64,000 bases of DNA from CBDDBK01 sp965225715. GTDB taxonomy: Bacteria > Bacteroidota > Bacteroidia > Cytophagales > Flammeovirgaceae. Position 1 is the first letter of the stretch; the number at the start of each line of letters is the position of its first letter. The stretch covers positions 372,001 to 436,000 of the forward strand of contig CBDDBK010000003.1 of the NCBI GenBank assembly GCA_965225715.1, in the 5' to 3' direction. A model generated the notes under the pieces. That model saw only the letters and a list, made by a program, of their open reading frames with translations. It searched no databases and was not told where the DNA came from. Shown one piece after another: positions 55,801 through 64,000 of the stretch. The position numbers were made by a program, and so were the translations under genes.

Positions 55801-56269
55801 TGATGGGCTTCATGAGTTAAAGTTTCTTTTCGGAAACTGTACTGTAGAAACAGATTTAGAAATACTTATTCCCGAAAATTATATAGCTAATGCCAATGAA
55901 CGATTAAACTTATATTTAGAACTCGATAAAATTAAAGATGAAATGGCTTTAGAAAAATTTCAAAACAGCTTGTCTGACAAATATGGAAAGTATCCTAAAT
56001 CAATAGATTCCATATTTAAAATATTAAAAATTAAATGGTTAGCTCAAGATTTGGGAATAGAAAAACTTGTCTTCAAAAAGAAAATAGTTAAGTTATTTTT
56101 ACCTAATAATAAAAATAAAGCCTACTACAGCTCAGAGCAATTTACCAAAATATTAAATATTATTAAAAAAAATGAAAATAATACTAAAGTTCAAGATCTT
56201 AAAAGTCAAACCATTATTTTTATTTTTAAGATTTCTAACCTTGAAACTATTTTTAAACTATTGGAATAA
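52895..56269 (+). CDS. mfd: transcription-repair coupling factor Mfd
   Basis: Mfd removes RNA polymerase stalled at lesions and recruits UvrA. The 1124-residue protein has a UvrB-like start, the polymerase-interacting domain (FSQLKIGDYVTHIDYGIARY), and a RecG-like translocase with Walker A ICGDVGFGKTEVAIRAAF, LIIGTHKLLGKGFEFKDLGL, the DEEQ box IIIDEEQKFGVAIKEKL, TLTATPIPRTLNFSLMGARD and QMRGRVGRSNRQAYCYLL. The C-terminal D7 domain begins near residue 960. Length is normal. It stands alone, separated from the next gene by a repeat. Confidence 0.97.
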   Translation: MDLETPTDKVLKSHNLTDLLIQDSFTLYASDSINKSKQDIFHLKNVTGSFSAILAATFYRQHVASNFFVLDNKEEAFYFYNDLKELLPDSSIYFFPISYKQPYAFTKVENANVLQRSELINKLIHWVEDPILIVTYSDALCEKVLSKKELTAITLALKVSEEIDLNTLVDMLLDYNFEKVDFVYEPGQFAIRGGIIDIYSFSYKLPYRIELFDDTIESIRTFDPISQSSQQNLEHIVVIPDLENKTSQEERIPLLTVLPPKIKLWFKDLKLTLEVLEQSYEIAHKTFEKLLKQSNKTQIISEPSQLFENKNNFLKLLKKFTRIEFGKHFYYSQAHSVLFNSHVQPSFNKNYELLFEDLEAFKLKGYTIIITAQQVQQLEKLKIIFEELNSQIDFKQVKIALSAGFYDHESRLVVYTDHQIFNRLFIRKPKKYFSKKEAISFKAFSQLKIGDYVTHIDYGIARYTGLHKININGNQQEVIRLVFKNNDLLYVNIHALYKLSKYRGQEDFKPPLAKLGSDVWEKKKNQAKRHIKDIAKDLIQLYAKRKEAQGFCFTPDNYLIAELESSFIFEETPDQSKAIQDVKFDLEQPYPMDRLICGDVGFGKTEVAIRAAFKVICDSKQVAILAPTTILALQHYKTFSSRLENLPCTIDYVNRFRSAKQIKNVQIKLQEGKIDLIIGTHKLLGKGFEFKDLGLIIIDEEQKFGVAIKEKLKQLKVNVDTLTLTATPIPRTLNFSLMGARDLSIINTPPSNRLSVQTTVDIYQDSLIRDAIKTEIERSGQIFVIHNRVKDLEGLATKIINLVPDVRIAVVHGQLPGERLEKIMLGFINYDYDVLVCTNIIESGLDISNVNTIIINNAHYFGLSDLHQMRGRVGRSNRQAYCYLLVPNLANISQEARKRLTTLEEFSDLGEGFKIAMRDLEIRGAGNLLGAEQSGFINDMGLETYQQILGEAVKELKDNEFKELFESKDDGLHELKFLFGNCTVETDLEILIPENYIANANERLNLYLELDKIKDEMALEKFQNSLSDKYGKYPKSIDSIFKILKIKWLAQDLGIEKLVFKKKIVKLFLPNNKNKAYYSSEQFTKILNIIKKNENNTKVQDLKSQTIIFIFKISNLETIFKLLE

Positions 56270-56290
56270 ACAATAATTAGAATATTCAAA

Positions 56291-56338
56291 GTATAGCAAT
56301 GCTATTAAAAATCCTTTTTTCAAGTGATATGACTACAT
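56291..56338. repeat. dispersed repeat, partial copy
   Basis: TATAGCAATGCTATTAAAAA joined to ATCCTTTTTTCAAGTGATAT and GACTAC is the first and last part of the repeat family with the middle missing. A further scrap (TATAGCACTGCTATTTTATA) lies at 56428. Both are between mfd and the DUF4271 gene. Confidence 0.65.
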
Positions 56339-56459
56339 TGGGTAAAAGTTAAAGATTTTTTTATACCTTTGATATCAAAGAATTAAAGTACTTTTAGATG
56401 ATTTTAGAGTAAAAAAAATTCAAATTTATAGCACTGCTATTTTATAATTAAAATTATTT

Positions 56460-57587
56460 ATGCGTTTTTCATTTATCTTTTTTACTATCTTTTTCATTTT
56501 TACTTTTAAAGCAATTGGTCAAATTTACCCTGATATTTGGTACTATGATACAAAAAGTGGGTATTTGCTTTCCATAAAAAAAGATAGTTCTATTGCATAT
56601 GATGCTTTTTATTTTGCACTCCCTAAAAAATACAATTATGTTTCTCACCTAAAAGTTGGTTATAAACCAGAAGCCAGTCTTTTTATTAAAGATAAACTTA
56701 TCCACAGATTCCAAAATCATAATGCCTTTTTAATTTCTATCGATAGTCTTCGAAGCATTTATCCTAATTTTCAAAATCAATTATTCTGTTTATTTTTAAA
56801 AATACCTACTTATACAGCGCCGGAAATCATCTTTTTTACTTCTATTCATCAAAGTGATACGCATTTAAAAAATAGCCAAACTCATTCGGATAAAAATAGT
56901 AAAAATAGTACTACTATCGTAAATCACACTGAATCAGGTTTCATTTTTTGGTTAATAGGACTTATATCTTTGGTCTTTATAGGTTTTTTGCGTTTTATAA
57001 AAAATAATTATATCCCCGCTTATTATTTATTCAATCCCAAAAAAATTTACTTAATTTTCAGCAAAGAACATTTATTTGACTTTAACACTGGTTTAGTATT
57101 TGTTTTCCTTTTCTTTTTTCCTTTTCTTTTTTCTATTACCTACTGTATTTTAGTAGAAAATTCTATAATTTCTAATGTATGGGCTTTGGAATTATGGCAG
57201 AATAAACCTTATATGCTTTTCGGTATTATTTGGTTTGGAGCTATGGTTATATTAACTTTTAAAATATTAGCACTATTTGTTTTAAGCATTTTATATCGAC
57301 AAAAAATAATGTTTTATGTATCAATTAAATTATTTTCTAGCCTTGCCTATTTGTTTCAAGTCATATTTCTATTTTTAATTTTACTAACAAATTTTATAGA
57401 ACTAGAGCCTTTGACTATTATGCTGTATAGGTATGTATTCCTATCTTTTATTATTATTTTTATGCTTATTTTTTCTTCAAAAGTATTTTCAAATTTATCA
57501 ATACCACGCTTTCACACTCTTCTATATTTATTAAGTATAGAGTTATTTCCAACATTTCTAATACTTAAATATATTTTATATTATTAA
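56460..57587 (+). CDS. DUF4271 membrane protein
   Basis: The 375-residue protein has a signal-like first helix, an extracytoplasmic part of about 130 residues, and then six membrane helices in the last 220 residues (for example GLVFVFLFFFPFLFSITYCI and FFLFLILLTNFIE). The arrangement and motifs LSIPRFHTLLYLLSIE and ELFPTFLILKYILYY match DUF4271, a family confined to Bacteroidota and of unknown function. It lies between mfd and serS with repeats on both sides. Confidence 0.78.
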   Translation: MRFSFIFFTIFFIFTFKAIGQIYPDIWYYDTKSGYLLSIKKDSSIAYDAFYFALPKKYNYVSHLKVGYKPEASLFIKDKLIHRFQNHNAFLISIDSLRSIYPNFQNQLFCLFLKIPTYTAPEIIFFTSIHQSDTHLKNSQTHSDKNSKNSTTIVNHTESGFIFWLIGLISLVFIGFLRFIKNNYIPAYYLFNPKKIYLIFSKEHLFDFNTGLVFVFLFFFPFLFSITYCILVENSIISNVWALELWQNKPYMLFGIIWFGAMVILTFKILALFVLSILYRQKIMFYVSIKLFSSLAYLFQVIFLFLILLTNFIELEPLTIMLYRYVFLSFIIIFMLIFSSKVFSNLSIPRFHTLLYLLSIELFPTFLILKYILYY

Positions 57588-57797
57588 ACTTTTTAGACTC
57601 TATATTGTAAAAATTTATAGTAATTTTAAAGCTATTAAAGTATTTGATTTTCAATAAATTATGTTTTAAGAATTTTAGAGGATTTACCTCATTTCTATTA
57701 TAAATATTTCTGAGATAATAATTTTATTTCTTATGAAAAAACTCGTAATTCTTACTTTTTATTATACCTTTGTTTGCCACGTTCTGGGTTATTTTAG

Positions 57798-57961
57798 TTA
57801 CATCATTTTCAAAATTAATACGTGTTTATACTCAGGTTACTTGAAAAAGAGAGTTTTCCGTATTCTAACCTATTGGTATGGAAACTTAACGTTTCGCAAA
57901 ATAAAATAGTTTTGCTATAAAACCTCTAAAAATCCTTTTTCAAATAAAGCGACTATAATAC
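57798..57961. repeat. composite of repeat variants A and B
   Basis: Variant A begins (TCATTTTCAAAATTAATACG), is interrupted by a reversed variant B (TATACTCAGGTTACTTGAAA to AAAATAGTTTTGCTATAAAA, 57826-57918), and then resumes (AAAACCTCTAAAAATCC to GCGACTATA). One element therefore appears to sit inside the other. It lies in the 450-base gap before serS; the rest of that gap holds nothing recognised. Confidence 0.7.
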
Positions 57962-58036
57962 GACTCCAAATGCGTCATTATTAGAAGTATTTTTTATCCT
58001 ATTTTTTCTTATCATCATAAAAAATTTAACTACATC

Positions 58037-59307
58037 ATGTTAGAGATTCAAAGAATCTTAAAAAATAAAGCAGAAGTTATTGAAGGGCTTTCTAAAAGAA
58101 ATATTTCTGGTTTAGAAAATAGTATTAATACTATTATAAGACTTAATGAAGAAAGAAAAAATATTCAAAAAGATAGAGATAATTTGCAGTGGCAAACCAA
58201 AGACTTAACTCAAAAAATTCAATCCTATCTTAAAATAAATAAAAAAGAACGTATTGGAGAAATTAAAATAGAAATTACAGGTCTTAAAACTAAAATAAAG
58301 GTATTAGAAGAAAAGTTAGCTGGTACAAATGATCAATTAAAAAGTCAACTCCTTATCCTACCTAATGTGCCTAATCCTCAAGTTGTTAAAGGAATAAACG
58401 AAGCTGATAACGAAATTATAGAAGAAAAAATATACCCCTTATCTAAGACTTTAAAGCGCCAACCCCATTGGGATATTATTAAAAAATATGATATTATAGA
58501 TTTTGAATTAGGTGCTAAGGTCTCTGGAACGGGTTTCCCTTTTTATAAAAATAAAGGGGCAAGATTGCAGCGGGCATTGATTAATTTTTTTTAGACCAAG
58601 CTGTAGAGGCAGGTTATGTAGAAATGCAAGTGCCTATATTGATTAATGAAGATTCTGCTTTCGCTACTGGACAATTACCAGATAAAGAAGGGCAAATGTA
58701 TTTTATTGAAAATGATAATCTTTATTGTATTCCTACCGCTGAAGTTCCTTTAACCAATATGTATAGGAATAAAATCTTAAAAAGCAGTGAATTACCTATA
58801 AAAATGGTCGGATATACACCTTGTTTTCGAAGAGAAGCAGGCTCTTGGGGTAGTCATGTTAGAGGATTAAACCGGTTGCATCAATTTGATAAAGTTGAAA
58901 TTATCCAAATTGTTGACCCTGAAAAATCTTATCACGCTTTAGAAAATATGATAAAACATGTGCGTCAACTTTTGGATAAATTAAAACTTTCATACCGTAT
59001 TTCAAGACTTTGTAGCGGAGATTTAGGATTTACATCTGCTTTAACTTATGATTTTGAAGTTTATGCAGCTGGTCAAGATAGATGGTTAGAAGTCAGTTCA
59101 GTTAGTAATTTTGAAACTTTTCAAGCTAATAGACTCCATTTACGTACAAAAGAAAAAAATACATCTAAACTTTTACATACTCTAAATGGTAGCGCCTTAG
59201 CTTTATCGCGCATTGTTGCTGCCTTATTGGAAAATAATCAAAACCAAAATAATATTTTTATTCCTGAAGTCTTACAAAGTTATTGTAATTTTCAATACAT
59301 TAATTAA
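58037..59307 (+). CDS. serS: seryl-tRNA synthetase, reading frame broken at a run of eight T
   Basis: SerRS charges tRNA-Ser. The first 185 residues hold the N-terminal coiled-coil tRNA-binding arm and the start of the catalytic domain, ending GARLQRALINFF then stop at 58594. The next frame continues DQAVEAGYVEMQVPILINED, motif 2 (PCFRREAGSWG, LNRLHQFDKVEI) and motif 3 (LNGSALALSRIVAALLENNQ). The break is at 58585-58592, eight T; a ninth would restore ALINFFLDQAVEAG exactly and give about 423 residues, the normal length. All catalytic motifs are intact, so the gene is probably functional through slippage or the break is a sequencing error. A second serS elsewhere cannot be excluded. Confidence 0.88.
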
Positions 59308-59308
59308 A

Positions 59309-59640
59309 AGTAGAAAAGCAAGTTTTTGTGGCTGATAGAGAATTTAGTGACTCTACTTGGCTGGACTTTCTAAGGTTAAAAGACTTTTCCTTTGTTATTC
59401 GTCTGCCTCAAAATATGTATCACAACGAGTTATCCAAACAGGTAAACGAGCCCAAAGATAAAATAACTGCTTATATTTCTAATTTTAATTTTGATTCAAA
59501 CTATGGCAATAAAACTACACATCTTTTATCTAAAACAAATTTACTTCCAAAGAGTTATGTTTAAAGGCTAAACCTTTGCTTCATCAGAACGAAGAAGATG
59601 ATGCTTGTTTAGTGCTATTGACTATAATATTACAAAATAA
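59309..59640 (+). pseudogene. IS4-type transposase fragment
   Basis: Directly after the serS stop the frame reads VEKQVFVADREFSDSTWLDF and KDFSFVIRLPQNMYHNELSK, the DREF...W...L...FxIR region around the second catalytic Asp of IS4-family transposases. It stops at 59564; the sequence beyond (KAKPLLHQNEEDDACLVLLT, in a shifted frame) looks like its continuation to about 59640. Start, first and last catalytic regions are missing. Confidence 0.65.
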
Positions 59641-59659
59641 ACAATACAACATGCATATA

Positions 59660-61309
59660 ATGAAACTTTTATTTACTTTTTTTATATTTATATCTCTAAG
59701 GTTAACGGCTCAAACTGGTGTACCAGACTTTGAAGTTGATGTGCAAGTGGGTTGTTTACCTCTTGAAATTAATATCACCAATAAGTCTACCGCGGCCAAT
59801 ATTTTTTATATTTATGGAGATGGGAGTTCAGGAGTTGACTTACAACATACTTATAATCAATCTGGTACCTATGATTTAATTCAAGTGGTTAGTGGTATGA
59901 ACGGAACATCTCTTTTTGATACCATTCAAATACAGGTTTTTGAAGCTGAGTCTATTTTTTTTGAAACAGTTTTATGCCAAAATAATGAAGTAATTTTGGC
60001 TTTTTCACCTCAAGCCTATTACACAGCTTATATTATTAATTATGGCGATGGTATAATTGATACCCTCACAGGCACAAATTTTATTAGACATAGCTATACA
60101 AACGAAAACTTAAATTATAATTTAACTATTTCTGCTGGTTTTATCGAAAATGGAGAACTCAATATTTCAAATTGTCCAACTTTAAGTTCTAATCTTAGAG
60201 TGCTTACCCATATTATTTTGCCTGAAATCAATACTATTGAAGTTTTAGAAAACGCCAGTATAGAAGTTTCTTATACTGTTTCCTCTATGCACCGTTCTGT
60301 TTTAAGCGTAAACCAAGAAACAATACCTTTAGATAGTTCTGAAAGTATTTTGGTTTTACCTTGTCAAAATAGTTATAATCAATCTAATACTTTTGAGATT
60401 CAAACTTTTTTAACCAGTATATTTACAAATTTCGATGGGGGAAATATATTTTGTAGCAACGCAGATACCTTAAAAAGTACTATTTTTAACCTTACAAGAC
60501 TTCCTCCACCAAACGCAATTTTATATGTTGATGTTGATGAAAATAATCTATTAATCAATTGGGAAAATCCAAAATTTTATCCTATTAAAACCGTATTGCT
60601 TTTCAGAAATGATACCTTAATTCAGGATAATATTGATCCAAATACAGTTCAATTTATCGATCAAAGCCTTGATCCTCAAAATAATATATATAACTATCAA
60701 CTAGCCTATTTAAATACATGCAATGAAGATACCTTATTTTCAAACCAAGCTTCAAATATTCATTTAACAGGTTCTTTTTCTATTGAAAATAACCAAATTA
60801 ATTTGTCTTGGGTCATACTTAGAGATTTCCCTATTTCTATAACTTACCATTTGAATCTAATATCTGATAATTTTTTTCAAACACTTGGCAGTTTTAGCTC
60901 TATCCAAACAGAGTTTGCAACGTTCACACATGATAATTTAGACCCTCAGCAAAATCAATTTAACTATCAAGTAGAGGCTTTTATATCAGGTATAGATTTG
61001 CCTATTTATTCCAATAACATCACTTTTTTTAGAACATTAGAAATAAAAATACCAGACGCATTTACCCCAAATGGAGATGGGGTAAATGATGTTTTTAGAA
61101 TACTTGGCTCAAATATAAAAACCGTAACTTTACAAGTTTTTAATCAATGGGGCAATCAAGTTTTTGAATCAAATAGTAAAGATGAAGGTTGGAATGGTTT
61201 GATTCAAGGTGTATCAGCTGCCAGCGGACTTTATTATTATGCCGTTAGTATAGAATCTTATGATAAGCAAAATATAGAGCAAAAAGGGAGTTTTTTATTA
61301 ATAAGATAA
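59660..61309 (+). CDS. PKD-like surface protein with gliding-motility (CHU_C/T9SS) C-terminal domain
   Basis: A signal peptide (MKLLFTFFIFISLRLTAQ) is followed by PKD-like beta domains (for example FYIYGDGSSGVDLQHTYNQS) and fibronectin-like strands. The C-terminal CHU_C domain is clear: KIPDAFTPNGDGVNDVFRIL, LQVFNQWGNQVFESNS and GVSAASGLYYYAVSIES. In Bacteroidota this domain is the type B sorting signal for the type IX secretion system and attaches proteins to the surface. The ATG at 59660 is chosen because it starts the signal peptide; the frame extends upstream through IS4 remnant sequence. Ligand or role is unknown. Confidence 0.88.
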   Translation: MKLLFTFFIFISLRLTAQTGVPDFEVDVQVGCLPLEINITNKSTAANIFYIYGDGSSGVDLQHTYNQSGTYDLIQVVSGMNGTSLFDTIQIQVFEAESIFFETVLCQNNEVILAFSPQAYYTAYIINYGDGIIDTLTGTNFIRHSYTNENLNYNLTISAGFIENGELNISNCPTLSSNLRVLTHIILPEINTIEVLENASIEVSYTVSSMHRSVLSVNQETIPLDSSESILVLPCQNSYNQSNTFEIQTFLTSIFTNFDGGNIFCSNADTLKSTIFNLTRLPPPNAILYVDVDENNLLINWENPKFYPIKTVLLFRNDTLIQDNIDPNTVQFIDQSLDPQNNIYNYQLAYLNTCNEDTLFSNQASNIHLTGSFSIENNQINLSWVILRDFPISITYHLNLISDNFFQTLGSFSSIQTEFATFTHDNLDPQQNQFNYQVEAFISGIDLPIYSNNITFFRTLEIKIPDAFTPNGDGVNDVFRILGSNIKTVTLQVFNQWGNQVFESNSKDEGWNGLIQGVSAASGLYYYAVSIESYDKQNIEQKGSFLLIR

Positions 61310-61533
61310 ATGTAATTACTCAATACCAATAAATTAAACATAAAAAAAGGATCTTTTTAATATGTAGACTGAATGAGCTACTTTGTTTCTTACAAAAGAT
61401 AAAAATCTTAAAATATAAACTATTGAAAACCAAATACTTTAAAATCGTTAAAAAAAATATACCATAGAATTTATAGCATTTAAAATCTAAAAACAATATT
61501 ATTATTTCATATTCTTATTGCCTTTATTTCTAA

Positions 61534-63531
61534 ATGACATTTCAAGAACAGATACTACTGGGTATACCTAAGGAATTACCATTAAAAAAAGCATATCTTA
61601 AAAATAGTAACAGAGCTCCAAAGCGAAAAGACATACTAAACAAAGCTGAAAAATGTCTGGCTATTCGCAATGCGCTTCGTTATTTTCCAAAAAAATGGCA
61701 TCAAATTCTTGCTTTAGAGTTTTATGAAGAATTAAAGGAATATGGGCATATTTATATGTATCGTTTTAAACCGGAATATAAAATATTTGCCAGACCAATA
61801 GAAAACTACCCTGCAAAATCAAATCAAGCTGCTGCTATTATGCTCATGATTCAAAATAATTTAAGTGAGGAAGTAGCCCAACATCCGGAAGAATTGATAA
61901 CATATGGAGGTAATGGCTCTGTATTTCAAAATTGGGGACAATATGTGTTGACTATGTACTATTTGGCTAGTATGACTGATCGTCAAACATTACATATTTA
62001 TTCCGGTCATCCTATGGGATTATTTCCATCTTCAAAAACAGCACCAAGGGTCGTTGTGACTAATGGTATGATGGTACCAAATTATTCAAGTCCGGAAGAT
62101 TTAGAAAAATTATCCGCCTTAGGTATAACTCAATATGGTCAAATGACTGCAGGATCATTTATGTATATTGGTTCACAGGGTATTGTGCATGGGACTACTA
62201 TTACCATAATGAATGCGTTTCGTAAAATTTTGCCAAAAAAAGAATCACCTATGGGAAAACTATTTTTAACTTCTGGTCTAGGAGGAATGAGTGGTGCCCA
62301 AGCTAAAGCAGGCAATATCACAGGCTGTATTACCGTTTGTGCTGAAGTTAATCCCAAGGCAGCCATCAAACGTTATGAACAAAATTGGGTGGACATGTTG
62401 ATAAATAATATGGACGAATTAGTTTTAAAAGTTAAAGAAGCCCAAAGACATCATAAAGTTGTTTCTTTTGCTTTTATTGGAAATGTGATCGATGTTTGGG
62501 AAAGATTTTTTGAAGAAGATATATTTGTTCATATAGGTTCAGATCAAACCTCATTACATAATCCTTGGTCAGGAGGTTATTATCCAGCAGATATTTCCTA
62601 TGAAGAAGCCAATATATTAATGGTTAAAGATCCAAAATTATTTAAAGATAAAGTTCAAAAATCGCTTATACGTCATGTAGCTGTTATAAATAAACACACA
62701 GAAAAAGGGACTTATTTTTTTGATTATGGAAATGCTTTTTTATTAGAATCAGCACGTGCTGGAGCCAATATAATGGCTAAAAATAACAGCGATTTTAGAT
62801 ATCCTTCATACGTACAAGACATTCTAGGTCCTATGTGTTTTGATTATGGTTTTGGTCCCTTTCGTTGGGTTTGTGCATCAGGAAAACCAGAAGATTTGGA
62901 TAAAACAGACCAAATAGCTGCTAAGGTTTTAAAAGAAATCATGAAAAATACTTCTCCAGAGACTCAACAACAAATGCAAGATAATATTACGTGGATAAAC
63001 AACGCAAAGCGGAATAAAATGGTGGTTGGTTCTCAGGCTCGTATTCTTTATGCAGATGCTGAAGGACGTTCCAAAATTGCCCAAGCTTTTAATGAAGCTA
63101 TTGCAAAAGGACTTATCGGATCTGTTGTTTTGGGTAGAGATCATCATGATGTTAGTGCTACTGATTCACCTTACAGAGAAACGTCTAATATTCATGATGG
63201 CAGTAAATTTACTGCAGATATGGCTATACATAACGTGATTGGAGATAGTTTTAGAGGCGCTACTTGGGTGTCTATACATAATGGCGGAGGTGTTGGATGG
63301 GGAGAAGTTATAAATGGTGGCTTTGGCCTCTTACTTGACGGAACATCTCAAGCAGAAAAAAACCTTAAAAATATGATCTTTTATGATGTCAACAATGGAA
63401 TTGCAAGACGCAGCTGGGCAAGAAATAAAGAGGCTATATTTGCTATAAAAAAAGAAATGAAACGAAGTCCAGATCTAGAAGTAACTTTGCCTAATAGTGT
63501 AGATGAAAAACTTTTAAAAACACTTTTTTAA
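61534..63531 (+). CDS. hutU: urocanate hydratase
   Basis: HutU converts urocanate to imidazolone propionate using tightly bound NAD+, the second step of histidine breakdown. The 665-residue protein has the NAD and substrate motifs ELITYGGNGSVFQNWGQYVL, YSGHPMGLFPSSKTAPRVVV, TSGLGGMSGAQAKAGNITGC, DQTSLHNPWSGGYYPADISY, ILGPMCFDYGFGPFRWVCAS and WVSIHNGGGVGWGEVINGGF. The length and sequence agree with the longer type common in Bacteroidota and eukaryotes. ftcD, a later step, is at 36243; hutH and hutI are absent. Confidence 0.96.
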   Translation: MTFQEQILLGIPKELPLKKAYLKNSNRAPKRKDILNKAEKCLAIRNALRYFPKKWHQILALEFYEELKEYGHIYMYRFKPEYKIFARPIENYPAKSNQAAAIMLMIQNNLSEEVAQHPEELITYGGNGSVFQNWGQYVLTMYYLASMTDRQTLHIYSGHPMGLFPSSKTAPRVVVTNGMMVPNYSSPEDLEKLSALGITQYGQMTAGSFMYIGSQGIVHGTTITIMNAFRKILPKKESPMGKLFLTSGLGGMSGAQAKAGNITGCITVCAEVNPKAAIKRYEQNWVDMLINNMDELVLKVKEAQRHHKVVSFAFIGNVIDVWERFFEEDIFVHIGSDQTSLHNPWSGGYYPADISYEEANILMVKDPKLFKDKVQKSLIRHVAVINKHTEKGTYFFDYGNAFLLESARAGANIMAKNNSDFRYPSYVQDILGPMCFDYGFGPFRWVCASGKPEDLDKTDQIAAKVLKEIMKNTSPETQQQMQDNITWINNAKRNKMVVGSQARILYADAEGRSKIAQAFNEAIAKGLIGSVVLGRDHHDVSATDSPYRETSNIHDGSKFTADMAIHNVIGDSFRGATWVSIHNGGGVGWGEVINGGFGLLLDGTSQAEKNLKNMIFYDVNNGIARRSWARNKEAIFAIKKEMKRSPDLEVTLPNSVDEKLLKTLF

Positions 63532-63535
63532 ATGC

Positions 63536-63700
63536 TATAGTCAGCTCCTATTTGAAAAGGATTTTTGGAGGTTTTTCCCAAGATAAAAATAGTGTTGCTT
63601 TATAGTCAGGTCACTTAAAAAAAGGATTTTTTAGACTTCTAATTCATTTATATTGAAATAAAATGTTTCGAAAAATAAAATAGCATTGCTACAAAAGTAT
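63536..63700. repeat. dispersed repeat copies downstream of hutU
   Basis: In reverse orientation the segment has CTATAGTCAGCTCC, TTGAAAAGGATTTTTGGAGG, AAGATAAAAATAGTGTTGC and a second partial copy (TATAGTCAGGTCACTTAAAA, AAGGATTTTTTAG, AAAATAGCATTGCTAC). The last 300 bases of the window hold no recognised gene; a frame from 63935 runs off the end but is too short to judge. Confidence 0.7.
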
Positions 63701-64000
63701 AATAGCCTATTTTTATAAAACCTCACAAAAAATGAAATCTAAAACATAATAGGGGAAATAAGTTTGTTAAATTTGCTGTGTGCAACCAAAAAGTAGGCTG
63801 TTCAATCTATACTTTATTAGTCAAATAAATCAAATAGTTTTTAGAAAGTTGGTTTTTTTAAAGTCTTTTTTAAAAAATCAAAAGGTATTGAACATGGGTT
63901 TTTAAAGTTTATATTAAACATTAAATATCATATTATGCCAATCATTTTAATAGGTTATTTTCGGATGAAAATATTTAAGAAAGAAAAAACTGGCATTGAA

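Noticed and set aside
63935..64000. Possible gene start running off the window end (MPIILIGYFRMK...)
   Set aside because: Only 22 codons are visible, without motif or promoter; it cannot be judged.

Overview
The window looks like the chromosome of an AT-rich member of the Bacteroidota. The primary sigma factor is short and lacks region 1.1. Lineage-typical proteins are present: a DUF4271 membrane protein, an OstA-like protein, a TonB-dependent receptor with an N-terminal carboxypeptidase-like domain, a gliding-type (CHU_C/type IX secretion) C-terminal domain, a KorA with fused gamma domain, and SufC/SufS. Shine-Dalgarno sites are weak or absent and one promoter has the TTTG/TAnnTTTG form. I cannot name the genus. 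Gene density is moderate, intergenic regions are long and AT-rich, and decayed insertion sequences of four or five families are scattered about.

Layout. 0.3-3.0 kb: rpoD, tRNA-Arg, rsmH, trmB. 3.1-12.7 kb: an accessory island with visibly higher GC. It opens with an orphan copy of an IS110-type 5' non-coding RNA region. Next come eight tandem genes for short tail-anchored coiled-coil proteins built from KRFE heptads and hendecads, then a secreted seven-bladed propeller/caspase protein flanked by two palindromes, a ninth KRFE gene and a DUF4384-like protein. 12.8-16.0 kb: a VWA-like membrane protein, a decayed IS110 element whose bridge-RNA-like leader is still folded, and a small MITE. 16.1-26.1 kb: rimO, an IS1 remnant, tRNA-Glu, an SCP2 protein, a sulfotransferase/DUF1214 gene damaged by deletion and by a dispersed repeat, sufC, korA, guaA, gltD. 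26.2-37.3 kb: a Big_2/DM13 lipoprotein, OstA-like protein, EEP phosphatase, TonB receptor, GlcNAc-kinase-like ATPase, ftcD. 37.4-40.9 kb: two and a fraction tandem DNA methyltransferase-T5orf172 fusions, then a pyrR-like gene. 41.3-51.1 kb: housekeeping genes (Na+/solute symporter, amino-acid dehydrogenase, hslU, peptide-type permease, DinB-like, gcvH, ICMT-like, sufS). 51.1-52.8 kb: a graveyard of fragments and repeats. 52.9-63.5 kb: mfd, DUF4271 protein, a frameshifted serS, IS4 remnant, CHU_C protein, hutU.

How the parts may work together. FtcD and HutU both belong to histidine degradation, and GltD, GuaA and the amino-acid dehydrogenase to nitrogen metabolism, but they are not in one operon. 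The best candidate for an undescribed system is the 3.1-12.7 kb island: an expandable set of tail-anchored coiled-coil proteins interleaved with a propeller-caspase and a DUF4384 partner. I read it as a possible sensing, cell-death or conflict module, but that function is inference. A second candidate is the IS110-like structured RNA, found once with a broken recombinase and once with none; its main stem shows a compensatory base change. A roughly 100-bp dispersed repeat family occupies many intergenic regions and has overwritten the 3' end of at least one gene.
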